Virus record (IMG/VR): IMGVR_UViG_3300050132_000146
Span: 1 to 64,000 of that record
Origin: a virus
Strand: one strand, 5' to 3'
Length of the DNA stretch: 64,000 nt
The notes below the pieces were generated by a model that was given only the letters and a program-made list of their open reading frames with translations, had not been told where the DNA came from and ran no database searches. The position numbers were made by a program, and so were the translations under genes. Below, piece by piece: positions 32,534 through 40,585 of the stretch (the stretch's first letter is position 1; each line of letters starts with the position of its first letter).

Positions 32534-32824
32534 ATGCCCTTCCAAGACCTCTACCACCCAAACATCTACCGCCTACGCGGACCACTCCAAACACAGCAAG
32601 AAACCATGCAAGAACCAAAAATCTCCGAAGCCCAATACATCAAGCTCACTAAACCAACCGTTAGCTACCCGCGACTCCAAGACCTGCCAAGAGCAGAGAG
32701 AATAGCCTTCCGTAAGGTATTGTGTGGCCAGACTGTTCCAATTGATCCGAACGATGATGTTCACGACCGCTACTACCCATGGGACTACAAACGCTGGAAA
32801 GCTGGGCTTCCTGTGATCGACTAA
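32534..32824 (+). CDS. Small hypothetical protein
   Basis: 96 residues; the C-terminus DDVHDRYYPWDYKRWKAGLP is Trp/Tyr-rich. An internal ATG at residue 25 is an alternative start. Unknown. Confidence 0.5.
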   Translation: MPFQDLYHPNIYRLRGPLQTQQETMQEPKISEAQYIKLTKPTVSYPRLQDLPRAERIAFRKVLCGQTVPIDPNDDVHDRYYPWDYKRWKAGLPVID

Positions 32825-32841
32825 ACCCCATCCCAAAACAT

Positions 32842-33051
32842 ATGAGACCACCATACCAACAGAGAATCGTTCAGGAACAAACTGACCTATGTGATAAAAT
32901 CGCCCTCCTTGAGGCATTTATCAGCCCAGACGGAATCTGGGTCACACTACCACCAGCCGAACAAGAAAGAATGACGCGACAGCTCACACATATGCGCGAA
33001 TACGCCAGAGCCCTCGGTGATCGTATTCATGCATTCCCACACCATGAATAA
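32842..33051 (+). CDS. Small coiled-coil phage protein
   Basis: 69 residues from ATG 32842. QEQTDLCDKIALLEAFI and ERMTRQLTHMREYARALGDRI match small phage proteins with a helical LxxKxxxLxxFI...LxxQxxxMxxYxxxLxxRI pattern. Function unknown. Confidence 0.6.
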   Translation: MRPPYQQRIVQEQTDLCDKIALLEAFISPDGIWVTLPPAEQERMTRQLTHMREYARALGDRIHAFPHHE

Positions 33052-33072
33052 ACACTACATAGCCATCTCCTA

Positions 33073-34005
33073 ATGATCACAACCGGAACCGAACCACGAC
33101 TAGAGTGCTCCTCGAAAGGAGATAAGCGCTTCTCAGCATTCTACGCACGCATACACAATCGTAACAACAAAACCATTGAAGAGATCTATCAAGCCAGTAA
33201 AGTATTCGAAGATGGTTCCACCAATCTTTCTTGGCGAGAAGCCAAGGGTCGCAAGGCAGTAAATATGGACGAGTGCTCAACGCTATACTCCAAGCTATGG
33301 GATGAATACTTCTCGGCAAATCCAGACCTACTTACATTCATTAAGACATTCAACGGATTCACCGATATTTTCGGACAACCCGGACACTGCTGTCAAGCAA
33401 CCGAGGTCCACCGCATCGCTAATCAATCTAAAATGACACCAAAACACTACATCGCCATCGACACCGAAACAGGTGGCCTAGACCCCTCTCGCTGCGCCCT
33501 CCTCTCCATCTCCTGCGTCTCCTCCCGTGGCCCAACCTTCTCTCGACACATCTACCCACCTCAGGGCGACGTAGACGCACGCGCAGCGGAGGTTTCTGGC
33601 TACACACCAGAGAAGTGGATTGAGCGTGGCGCGGTGCCCTTAAAACAGGCTCTGGATGAAATGCGCGAATGGTTCAAAGAAGTTAATAATGAAAAGACTG
33701 CCGAAGTGGTTGCCCATAATGCCAAATTCGATCAGGACTTCATTCATCAGGCCGTAATACGTACTGGCTTCGGTGTTCGACGAAGCATTGAGTGGACATG
33801 CACCAAAAAGAGGCTATCAAACTTCAAAGCCAAGCGCTACATGACCGGAACCGCCAAACTCGACGATCTCGGAACCCTCTCTGGTTTCTGGCAACTCGAA
33901 CCACGCTTATCCGCTCACGATGCCCTCCAAGACGCCCGCTGTTGCCTGCACGGTGCGATTTGGCTTGACGAACAGGAAAAGATCAATACATTAACTCCGC
34001 AATGA
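33073..34005 (+). CDS. DnaQ-like 3'-5' exonuclease fused to an N-terminal phage domain
   Basis: 310 residues. Residues 1-115 form a domain (KGDKRFSAFYAR ... TDIFGQPGHCCQAT) that I know as a stand-alone conserved phage protein of unknown role. From residue 126 comes a DEDD exonuclease: IAIDTETGGL (Asp130, Glu132), VVAHNAKFDQDF and HDALQDARCC supply the four acidic residues. An ATG at residue 121 (33433) could give a separate exonuclease. Exonucleases of this type proofread or degrade DNA. The fusion is the odd feature. Confidence 0.8.
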   Translation: MITTGTEPRLECSSKGDKRFSAFYARIHNRNNKTIEEIYQASKVFEDGSTNLSWREAKGRKAVNMDECSTLYSKLWDEYFSANPDLLTFIKTFNGFTDIFGQPGHCCQATEVHRIANQSKMTPKHYIAIDTETGGLDPSRCALLSISCVSSRGPTFSRHIYPPQGDVDARAAEVSGYTPEKWIERGAVPLKQALDEMREWFKEVNNEKTAEVVAHNAKFDQDFIHQAVIRTGFGVRRSIEWTCTKKRLSNFKAKRYMTGTAKLDDLGTLSGFWQLEPRLSAHDALQDARCCLHGAIWLDEQEKINTLTPQ

Positions 34006-34163
34006 ACACACAACACTACTGGCAAGCCTTCCGCGAAGGCTACCACTCAACCGAAAGTAGAAACCCGTACATCTTCTACCCTCACGGATTCGGAGAGTCG
34101 GTAGCACTAGCGGCAGCTTGGACTAAAGGACGCGACGAACAAATCAACCAAAACTGCAAATGA
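34002..34163 (+). CDS. RMF/CrpP-like small protein
   Basis: 53 residues: WQAFREGYHSTESRNPYIFYP then AWTKGRDEQ. This matches the ribosome modulation factor pattern A-x-x-x-GY-x-x-x-x-x-x-(C/N)PY ... W-x-x-G-(W/R). RMF dimerises ribosomes in stationary cells; small phage relatives may target host translation (inference). Coupled by ATGA on both sides. Confidence 0.5.
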   Translation: MNTQHYWQAFREGYHSTESRNPYIFYPHGFGESVALAAAWTKGRDEQINQNCK

Positions 34164-34510
34164 AAAAATCAGCAATATTTGAGATAATTTTGAGTTCGTT
34201 CCCAAACTTGGTATTCCCATCATGGGAGCCCGAGGAACAACCCGAACCACCCGCCATCCTTGCTGAAGACGCTAAATCAATGTCTGAACTTGGTAAGATC
34301 TCAGCGGAAAAGGAAAGGTTAAAAGCCAAGAAAGAAGCCAGAGATAAGGTGTTTTGGTGGATTCGGTACTCTGCTGAAAATGGCAAAAACCAACGCAGAT
34401 TTCACGATCCAATCGCTCCAGAAACCAAACAAGAACTACTCTCTCTTGGGTACAAGATCGAAGAGACTGAAGGAACCATAACAGACAAGTTAACAATCGT
34501 ATCCTGGTAA
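34160..34510 (+). CDS. Hypothetical protein
   Basis: 116 residues; a Pro/Glu-rich N-terminal part (WEPEEQPEPPAILAED), then a charged helix (KISAEKERLKAKKEARDK) and a small folded end. ATGA coupled. Confidence 0.5.
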   Translation: MKKSAIFEIILSSFPNLVFPSWEPEEQPEPPAILAEDAKSMSELGKISAEKERLKAKKEARDKVFWWIRYSAENGKNQRRFHDPIAPETKQELLSLGYKIEETEGTITDKLTIVSW

Positions 34511-34511
34511 A

Positions 34512-34769
34512 ATGAAAACCACACTAACACTTCTCACCTGCATTTTCCTATCCTCCTGCGGACCGGGATATTTCGATACACCACCAGCAAACGAAATCAC
34601 CCTGCCAGCAAACCAGAAACTGATCACAGCGTCCGTAGACTCACTGGGATACGTTACGGTCTTAACGCGAGAGTTCTATTTGTATGATCAGCCAGAAAAG
34701 AAGTACCTTCGTGAGTACAACATAACTCACAACAAGGTTAAGATCACCATCATCCAAGAAACCCGATGA
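34512..34769 (+). CDS. Small lipoprotein
   Basis: 85 residues with a clear lipoprotein signal: MKTTLTLLTCIFLSSC, lipobox LSSC, Cys16. After cleavage about 70 residues of beta-rich protein would sit on a membrane. Phage lipoproteins can exclude other phages or act as outer spanins. Followed by an ATGA-coupled membrane peptide. Confidence 0.65.
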   Translation: MKTTLTLLTCIFLSSCGPGYFDTPPANEITLPANQKLITASVDSLGYVTVLTREFYLYDQPEKKYLREYNITHNKVKITIIQETR

Positions 34770-34888
34770 GCCTACTCCGAAAACTCCGCGAGTACGCATA
34801 TGTCTCCTCAATCACCGTCCTTGGCCTCGTGATCTGTATTGGGTTCATTGAGTGCTCACGAAAGACGATTCAACTACTCACACCATGA
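34766..34888 (+). CDS. Small membrane peptide
   Basis: 40 residues with one membrane helix (VSSITVLGLVICIGFIE) between basic ends. ATGA overlap with the lipoprotein gene before and the zinc-ribbon gene after. Confidence 0.5.
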   Translation: MSLLRKLREYAYVSSITVLGLVICIGFIECSRKTIQLLTP

Positions 34889-35139
34889 ATAAACAACAAA
34901 TCGGCATCTGCTCAATCTGCGGTGGTAACGTAACCGTGGAAACCATGTACTACTCAGTCATCCCGCCAACCCCACGCTGCGAGCGCTGTGGCTCTCATCG
35001 TGCTCCATACGGACCCATCATCCCAATGATTCCATGGCACCCACAATATACTCCGCATCCTGGCTGGCATTCAGACAGACCGTGTGATCCGCCATGGTTT
35101 ATCACATCAACCATACCACACTCAACCTGCATTTGCTGA
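34885..35139 (+). CDS. Small zinc-ribbon-like protein
   Basis: 84 residues with CSICGGN and CERCGSH, two Cys-x2-Cys pairs forming a zinc ribbon, followed by a His/Pro-rich tail (PWHPQYTPHPGWH). Unknown role. Confidence 0.55.
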   Translation: MNKQQIGICSICGGNVTVETMYYSVIPPTPRCERCGSHRAPYGPIIPMIPWHPQYTPHPGWHSDRPCDPPWFITSTIPHSTCIC

Positions 35140-35140
35140 T

Positions 35141-35362
35141 ATGCAATCTAAGCTAAACTCATTCATCGAATCCCTCTGGAACGTAGCAATCGGCTTCTCA
35201 ATAAACCTCGTCGCCCAGATCCTGATCTTCCCGCTCTACGGCATCCACCTCCAAACACACCAGAACTTCACAATGGGACTCTGGTTCACCGGAATCTCAA
35301 TCGCCCGCTCCTACTTCCTCCGTCGCTACTTCACCAAACGAACTGAATCACCCAAATGCTAA
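35141..35362 (+). CDS. DUF7220-like small membrane protein
   Basis: 73 residues. ESLWNVAIGFSINLVAQILIFP, then FTGISIARSYFLRRYF, matches a small family found in many phages and prophages (SIxRSYxxRRxF signature; family number from memory). Two hydrophobic helices. Function unknown. Confidence 0.7.
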   Translation: MQSKLNSFIESLWNVAIGFSINLVAQILIFPLYGIHLQTHQNFTMGLWFTGISIARSYFLRRYFTKRTESPKC

Positions 35363-35556
35363 ACACATCCGCCGAATATAACGTCGCCCTCTCTCGCATC
35401 ATAGCCATGCCGTTCAAGGAAGCTCTCTACCTCGCATCCTACGCCAAGCAAACCCTTCTTCGCCTAGCCGCACAGCAGGTAATTGAGATGTATGAGGAAG
35501 GCGCGCTTCAGAAGCGTCCAGAAGACCTAACCTACTACGATGACACTGAGTCATGA
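35356..35556 (+). CDS. Small helical protein
   Basis: 66 residues (AMPFKEALYLASYAKQTLLRLAAQ), amphipathic helices. Overlaps the previous gene by 7 bases and the next by ATGA. Confidence 0.5.
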   Translation: MLNTSAEYNVALSRIIAMPFKEALYLASYAKQTLLRLAAQQVIEMYEEGALQKRPEDLTYYDDTES

Positions 35557-35723
35557 GCCTTGACTACACCGCCATTCGCAACTCCATCGAAGACCTTCCC
35601 TGGCACAAGATCCTCTGGCTGTCCAAGAACGCCAACATCCCAATGTACCGCTCAGCCGCGAAGGAAATAGTTGCGGAACATGATAAAAACCTCTTGACCG
35701 AGGAGAAAGAGTCAGCACATTAA
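35553..35723 (+). CDS. Small hypothetical protein
   Basis: 56 residues (MSLDYTAIRNSIEDLPWHKI...), charged helical. ATGA start. Confidence 0.5.
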   Translation: MSLDYTAIRNSIEDLPWHKILWLSKNANIPMYRSAAKEIVAEHDKNLLTEEKESAH

Positions 35724-35730
35724 GACCCAC

Positions 35731-36027
35731 ATGAAAATCACCCACTATCAATGCGATTGCTGCCACCAACCAATCGACGCAACGCTCCCAGCAGACCGTC
35801 CGTCAAGTATCAAGATCGCAACCTCCTTCACCAAGGTTCACCCATTTAAGCTGAACCTTGACGAGTGCAATGACGCCAACAACCTCATAATATTTGAGAT
35901 TGAACACTGCTGTTATTCTTGTAGAAGGATGCTGTCAGATGTAATCACCGAACAGATCATCGCCATCCGACGCCACTTCAAAGTCGAAACCCTCAAGGCG
36001 GACAAAACTCTACCCGTAAAACAATGA
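35731..36027 (+). CDS. Small Cys-rich protein
   Basis: 98 residues with CDCCHQPID near the start and CCYSC later, a probable zinc site; beta-rich middle. ATGA coupling to the next gene. Confidence 0.5.
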   Translation: MKITHYQCDCCHQPIDATLPADRPSSIKIATSFTKVHPFKLNLDECNDANNLIIFEIEHCCYSCRRMLSDVITEQIIAIRRHFKVETLKADKTLPVKQ

Positions 36028-36200
36028 CCGAACTACCCGAAGCCTTCTGCAAGCTTCAAGAAGCCAACGACAACCTTCAAGACCAAGTAGACGAGCTTAC
36101 CGTCAAACTTGCTAGATCTGAAGAAGACTACATCAAGCTCCAAGTAGCCTACCAAGCACTTAAACTCACATTCGACATCCTAAATGAGCGCACCGAATAA
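36024..36200 (+). CDS. Small coiled-coil protein
   Basis: 58 residues with heptads (CKLQEANDNLQDQVDELTVK) over most of the length. Overlaps both neighbours. Confidence 0.5.
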   Translation: MTELPEAFCKLQEANDNLQDQVDELTVKLARSEEDYIKLQVAYQALKLTFDILNERTE

Positions 36201-36408
36201 AGTACCATGCTCCGTGACGGACGCAGAACTTGCGGCGATTGAACGTCGTAGGGAGAAGATTAAGCTGGAGCTGAAAGGAATCCCTTGGGGCCATTCACTC
36301 TGTACGGAATGCGGTTGTACGTATCCGAATACTCACCCAGATAGCTATCGCTGGATTCAGTCCAGGGCTTGGGGCCACTGCATTTGTCACCACTGCCAAC
36401 CAATCTAA
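36184..36408 (+). CDS. Small zinc-ribbon-like protein
   Basis: 74 residues: a charged N-terminal helix, then LCTECGCTYPNTH and HCICHHC, giving a four-ligand zinc site. Confidence 0.5.
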   Translation: MSAPNKVPCSVTDAELAAIERRREKIKLELKGIPWGHSLCTECGCTYPNTHPDSYRWIQSRAWGHCICHHCQPI

Positions 36409-36410
36409 CC

Positions 36411-36647
36411 ATGGCCGCACCAAAAAAGAAATCAAAAGCATATCATAATCTACCGAAGGAAGAGGGGTTCTTTTGGTATCAGGCAAGCCCAACCTCAAAG
36501 TGGCTACCACTACAGATCACCATTATGAATAACCAAATCTTCTTCTGGCTCTGGGGTTCACCGAACCACATTGAATCGCTTCCCCGTGATCATCCAGAAT
36601 GTCGGTTTTCCAGTCGAATCGAAGAACCCCAACCACCAACACCATGA
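36411..36647 (+). CDS. Small hypothetical protein
   Basis: 78 residues from ATG 36411; basic start (APKKKSKAYHNL) and Trp-rich beta part. ATGA overlap with the next gene. Confidence 0.5.
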   Translation: MAAPKKKSKAYHNLPKEEGFFWYQASPTSKWLPLQITIMNNQIFFWLWGSPNHIESLPRDHPECRFSSRIEEPQPPTP

Positions 36648-36922
36648 CTGCACAAAAGAAACCACAAAAGAGACTCTGGCGCTATAAGGGCGACGGAGAA
36701 TCAAAGGGCGTAATCTATGAGATCCTCACCTTCAATCCAGCAGACGTTGGAGAGCCCGACATTAAGCAGCCACACAAGATCCTGTTCGCTTGGTCTCGCC
36801 CACACGTAGGAGACGCAATTTTCATCCGAAACTGCTCAAAGCGCCAAGACAAAACTCCCATCGGCGGATTCTCCTGGGAGGGGAATTCCATCGACTTCAT
36901 GAAAGTTTTCGAACCCGCTTGA
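36644..36922 (+). CDS. Small hypothetical protein
   Basis: 92 residues from ATG 36644; beta-rich (KRLWRYKGDGESKGVIYEIL). It shares a Lys-rich start and Trp/Phe pattern with the gene before, so an ancient duplication is possible. Confidence 0.5.
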   Translation: MTAQKKPQKRLWRYKGDGESKGVIYEILTFNPADVGEPDIKQPHKILFAWSRPHVGDAIFIRNCSKRQDKTPIGGFSWEGNSIDFMKVFEPA

Positions 36923-36955
36923 CATTCACAAAACACACCGTAACATACACACATC

Positions 36956-37306
36956 ATGAAGACATTCAAAGCAAAGAAGCAACTACCAAAAGAACAGGTT
37001 GCAATCATCGCCGAATCGGTTGTTCGGGACCATGGAATCCTGACAATTCAGGACGAGCTTGATCACCAAGCGCTACTAGGCTACCGCGCCCAAGAAGACA
37101 TCCGATACACGGAAAACGAACTCGTACGTGCCGCAACAGCCTACCTGCTCCACACGGTAGACTTCCCTGGTATGAGCACCTGGCCATTCCACCCGGAGTC
37201 GTTCAAGCCAGGGTCGAGGAAGCGTAACTTGGCTAAGGCCGGGGCGCTGATTGCTGCTGAACTCAACCGCATCAACCTTCTGGAGGAACAAGGTCATGCT
37301 TCTTGA
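36956..37306 (+). CDS. Conserved phage protein (WPF...NLAKAGALIAAELNRI family)
   Basis: 116 residues. ENELVRAATAYLL, STWPFHPESFKPGS and RNLAKAGALIAAELNRI are the conserved blocks of a small protein common in many phages, whose role is unknown. Good AC-rich leader (CCGTAACATACACACATC). It overlaps the next gene by 11 bases. Confidence 0.75.
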   Translation: MKTFKAKKQLPKEQVAIIAESVVRDHGILTIQDELDHQALLGYRAQEDIRYTENELVRAATAYLLHTVDFPGMSTWPFHPESFKPGSRKRNLAKAGALIAAELNRINLLEEQGHAS

Positions 37307-37535
37307 GGTTTGCGATAACGAAACGAAGGAAGCCGTTATGGCTCGCATTGGTGACTGCCAAATGGTCCCGATTGAACTGGCGGCGGAACTGCTAACCGTC
37401 ACTGAGGACGATATTCGTCAAAGCGGTATGGAAGTTTTCTACTTCGAAGAATCCGATTCCCTCAAGATTCGCTTGACGACCCTGGAAAAGTACATTAACA
37501 TCTCATCCACGAAACTAAACATCACAAACGCATGA
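37296..37535 (+). CDS. Small acidic protein
   Basis: 79 residues from ATG 37296, acidic with ELAAELLTVTEDDIRQ, possibly a small helix-turn-helix. Overlaps the previous gene. Confidence 0.5.
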   Translation: MLLEVCDNETKEAVMARIGDCQMVPIELAAELLTVTEDDIRQSGMEVFYFEESDSLKIRLTTLEKYINISSTKLNITNA

Positions 37536-37792
37536 ATCAATCCGAGCAAGAAGCAGCCAACATCATCCTCTCAACAATCGACGGCGCAGACTGCCTAGAT
37601 TGTCTCCTCAAGAAAATCGAAGCCTACAACCTCCTCATCGAAACCGCACACATGCGGGTTGATATTGAATTTGCTGAGCTTGATTTGATCATGGCGAACG
37701 ACGCAGAGTATAACTCGTATGCGCCAGAGAATGTGATTGAGGTTAATTTCTCAGTCAAGGAACCAGAAGTTGAACACGATAACGAGGCTTAA
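37532..37792 (+). CDS. Small acidic protein
   Basis: 86 residues, helical and acidic (EQEAANIILSTIDGADCLDC). Coupled by ATGA to the previous gene. Confidence 0.5.
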   Translation: MNQSEQEAANIILSTIDGADCLDCLLKKIEAYNLLIETAHMRVDIEFAELDLIMANDAEYNSYAPENVIEVNFSVKEPEVEHDNEA

Positions 37793-37796
37793 TTAT

Positions 37797-38024
37797 ATGC
37801 AACCAGGAGACAAATTTTGGATTAGGTTCTGGAAGATTCCAGCAACAACGGTCGTGATTTTTACTGCTCTGGTAGTTCATCATGATGATATAGATACAGT
37901 AATTAAAAGGGGTTCTGAAATAGAAAAGCTTTCAGCACAAGTGGCAGAAATTCAAACCAAACTCGCCGAGCCGAAAACTCAGCAGCCGCCCTTTCCTCTT
38001 TTCGTACCCCACCTTGGAAACTGA
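37797..38024 (+). CDS. Small membrane-anchored coiled coil
   Basis: 75 residues: a membrane helix at residues about 12-30 (KIPATTVVIFTALVVHH) then a coiled coil (SEIEKLSAQVAEIQTKLAE). Topology suits an inner-membrane spanin or accessory protein. Last of the tiny-gene train. Confidence 0.5.
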   Translation: MQPGDKFWIRFWKIPATTVVIFTALVVHHDDIDTVIKRGSEIEKLSAQVAEIQTKLAEPKTQQPPFPLFVPHLGN

Positions 38025-38072
38025 ACCACAAGAACCGTTTCCTGAAACACCGCATTTCGCAAATACACAAAA

Positions 38073-40028
38073 ATGAGTACAACACAAGCACCAAAACGAG
38101 CGAGTAAGCTCAAAGCAAAGAAGCCAGAAGACCGGGAGCCAACTAAACCGAAGATGCTTATCTTTGGACAACCGGGCGTAGGTAAATCACAACCACTGTC
38201 GGCCAATATCCTAACTCCATCTGGCTGGGTAAAAATGGGAGACATTAAGGCCGGTGATATGGTCATCTCGGTAGACGGAAATCCAACAAAGGTTCTTGAG
38301 GTTTATCCTCAAGGTGAACTCGATGTGGTTGAATTGGTTTTCCATGATGGATCAAAAACACGGTGTTCAAAAGATCATCTTTGGCAAACAAGGACGAAGC
38401 TTGATAGGGCGGCGAAAAGATTGGGATCAATTAAAGAGACTTCTGATTTAATTAAAAGTATTGAATCCTGCCATTCGATCCCGGTTGTCAGTGAAGTGTA
38501 TTTTCCTGAGAATGAGGTACTAATCCACCCATACATCATGGGATGTTTGCTTGGTGACGGATGCCTTCGTGGCGACGATATAACCATCACTCAGGCGGAT
38601 GAAGATCTGTTCAATAATGTTGAAAAACTTCTTCCAGATGGCTTTAAGCTATCCAAAAGAAGCCATCTCACACGATGCGAAACAAGGTCTATTACAACTC
38701 GTCGTGGAGATAAAAACCCATTCACAGAATACCTCCGATCTGTTGGCCTGATGGGTAAAAAATCACTAGATAAGTTCGTACCAACTGAATATCTCATTAA
38801 CTCTGTTGAAAATCGCATTGCCCTATTACAGGGTCTTCTCGATACTGACGGAACTGTTGGAAGTAGGGGTACCACCGTGAGCTTCTCATCAGCCTCAGTT
38901 AATCTTGCAAATGCGGTTGCATTTATCGTCCAATCACTGGGCGGGGTTGCGTTTCGATCAGTAAGAAGCAAGAGGGGCTATAAGAAGGATGGAATATACC
39001 ATGAGTGTTTGCCATCATTTACAGTAACCGCTAATCTTCCAAACCATATTGCTCCATTCGCTATTGCAAGGAAGTCTGGTAAAGTTGTTGAAAAAACAAA
39101 ATATCAACCATCTAGATTCCTGAAGGAGATTAATGAGTCTGGTAAAGAGTTGTGTCAGTGTATTTCCGTGGACCATCCAACCAGCCTATATGTAACCGAC
39201 GACTTTATCGTCACTCATAATACCTGGTTTTCACTGGACTTCCCAGGATGTTATTACATTGACTCCGAAGGCGGTTCAGCACGAACCCACTACATGGACA
39301 AACTCAAGGCGTCCGGTGGTGAGATCATGGGACCAGAAGAAGGGGCGAATGACTTCGAGACAGTCCTTGGACAAGTCCAGGCCCTGGCTACCGAGAAGCA
39401 TGAGTTCAAGACACTTATCATTGACTCCATCTCCAAGCTGTTCAACTCAGCCGTAACTACCGAGCAGGAACGCCTTGGTGACAAGGATGCCTTCGGTGCC
39501 TCCAAGAAGCCTGCGGTTGCTTACATGCGCCGTCTGGTGAACTGGATTCAGCGCCTGGATATGAATGTCATTCTCGTTGCCCACCAGAAGGATGAGTGGG
39601 GAGTTGATGCAAAGGGTGAGCGTTGCGCCATCGGCCATACGTTCGATTGCTGGGACAAGCTGGAGTATGAGCTTGATCTTGTGCTTCAGTTAATGAAACA
39701 GGGCAGTAGCCGTGTGGCGTCAGTTCGCAAGTCCCGCCTTCTTGGCTTCCCTGATAAGGATCGCTTCCCAATTAGCTTTGACACCTTCGCTGAGCGATAT
39801 GGTAAAGATGTGATTGACAAGGAGGTGAAAGCGGTTATTCTGGCCACGGCTGAAGAGGTTTCTGAGATTGTCCGTCTCGTTACTCTACTGAAGCTTGGCG
39901 AAGACGAGATTAACAAATGGTGGACCAAATGGAACGTTTCCGATTGGACCGAAATGAGCGACGAACAGGCTGCGAAGGCAATTAAGTTTTTGCAGGAAAA
40001 GATCAACCCAACAGTAAAGGATAAATAA
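38073..40028 (+). CDS. Sak4-like RecA-type ATPase, interrupted by an intein
   Basis: 651 codons. Extein residues 1-38 and 384-651 form a RecA-fold ATPase of the Sak4/AAA_24 type used in phage recombination-dependent replication. MLIFGQPGVGK is the Walker A motif up to Lys38; the Thr follows the intein (TWFSLDFPG), giving GVGKT after splicing. FKTLIIDSIS is Walker B; VILVAHQ is the sensor strand. The mature protein would be about 306 residues, normal for the family. It is followed by an SSB-like gene after a 3-base gap, the usual Sak4 partner order. Confidence 0.88.
   Translation: MSTTQAPKRASKLKAKKPEDREPTKPKMLIFGQPGVGKSQPLSANILTPSGWVKMGDIKAGDMVISVDGNPTKVLEVYPQGELDVVELVFHDGSKTRCSKDHLWQTRTKLDRAAKRLGSIKETSDLIKSIESCHSIPVVSEVYFPENEVLIHPYIMGCLLGDGCLRGDDITITQADEDLFNNVEKLLPDGFKLSKRSHLTRCETRSITTRRGDKNPFTEYLRSVGLMGKKSLDKFVPTEYLINSVENRIALLQGLLDTDGTVGSRGTTVSFSSASVNLANAVAFIVQSLGGVAFRSVRSKRGYKKDGIYHECLPSFTVTANLPNHIAPFAIARKSGKVVEKTKYQPSRFLKEINESGKELCQCISVDHPTSLYVTDDFIVTHNTWFSLDFPGCYYIDSEGGSARTHYMDKLKASGGEIMGPEEGANDFETVLGQVQALATEKHEFKTLIIDSISKLFNSAVTTEQERLGDKDAFGASKKPAVAYMRRLVNWIQRLDMNVILVAHQKDEWGVDAKGERCAIGHTFDCWDKLEYELDLVLQLMKQGSSRVASVRKSRLLGFPDKDRFPISFDTFAERYGKDVIDKEVKAVILATAEEVSEIVRLVTLLKLGEDEINKWWTKWNVSDWTEMSDEQAAKAIKFLQEKINPTVKDK
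38187..39221 (+). other. Intein with LAGLIDADG homing endonuclease in the Sak4-like gene
   Basis: 345 residues (38187-39221) inserted between Lys and Thr of the P-loop. It starts SQPLSANILTP and ends DDFIVTHN before Thr. LAGLIDADG motifs are IMGCLLGDGCL and LLQGLLDTDGT. Three residues define class 3 inteins: Trp in block B (SKDHLWQT), Cys in block F (LCQCISVDH) and Thr at +1, all present. Ser at position 1 is therefore probably not the nucleophile. Closely related to the intein at 44652-45692. Confidence 0.88.
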
Positions 40029-40031
40029 CAC

Positions 40032-40517
40032 ATGAGAATCACACCAAAGAGCGAACAGCAGTTGAAGGAAGAAGAAGCGGAGCGCATGAAGGCGTTCCAG
40101 TGTCCAGACGGCACTTGGGACTTTGAAGTCATTGAGGCAACCGAGGGCGTCAGCAAGTCTTCTGGAGCAGAGATGATCACGATTACCATGTCGGTTTTCG
40201 CAGAGTCTGACAAGCCGTACATGATTAAGGATTACCTTCTTGAGTCTGTGTCCCATAAGGTTCGTCACTTCTTCTTCTCGGCTGGTCGAGGGGATTTGTA
40301 TGATGGCGGTCGGTTCACGGCTGATGATTGCCGTGGATTGTGCGGTAAGGTGATCATTAAGCTTGGGAGGGCCAGTGGGAATTTTGCAGCCAAGCCTGAG
40401 GTTAAGGATTATGTGGTGCCGGTAGATGGTGAGCCGGTGGCACCAAGGATGCGGCAGGCAGTTGTGGATACCTTTGGGGACGAGAACCTGGAAGATATGG
40501 ATTTAATTCCATTTTGA
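40032..40517 (+). CDS. SSB-like / DUF669-like DNA-binding protein
   Basis: 161 residues. The middle is a probable OB fold (TWDFEVIEATEGVSKSSGAE and ITITMSVF). It ends EDMDLIPF, the acidic tip with terminal Phe that single-strand binding proteins use to recruit partners. Next to Sak4, as in many phages. It likely coats single-stranded DNA for replication and annealing. Confidence 0.7.
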   Translation: MRITPKSEQQLKEEEAERMKAFQCPDGTWDFEVIEATEGVSKSSGAEMITITMSVFAESDKPYMIKDYLLESVSHKVRHFFFSAGRGDLYDGGRFTADDCRGLCGKVIIKLGRASGNFAAKPEVKDYVVPVDGEPVAPRMRQAVVDTFGDENLEDMDLIPF

Positions 40518-40585
40518 TGCTACGGACTAGTTAAACAACCACCAAGGAGGTTCCATCCCTCCTTGGTTTCAACCAAAACACACAT

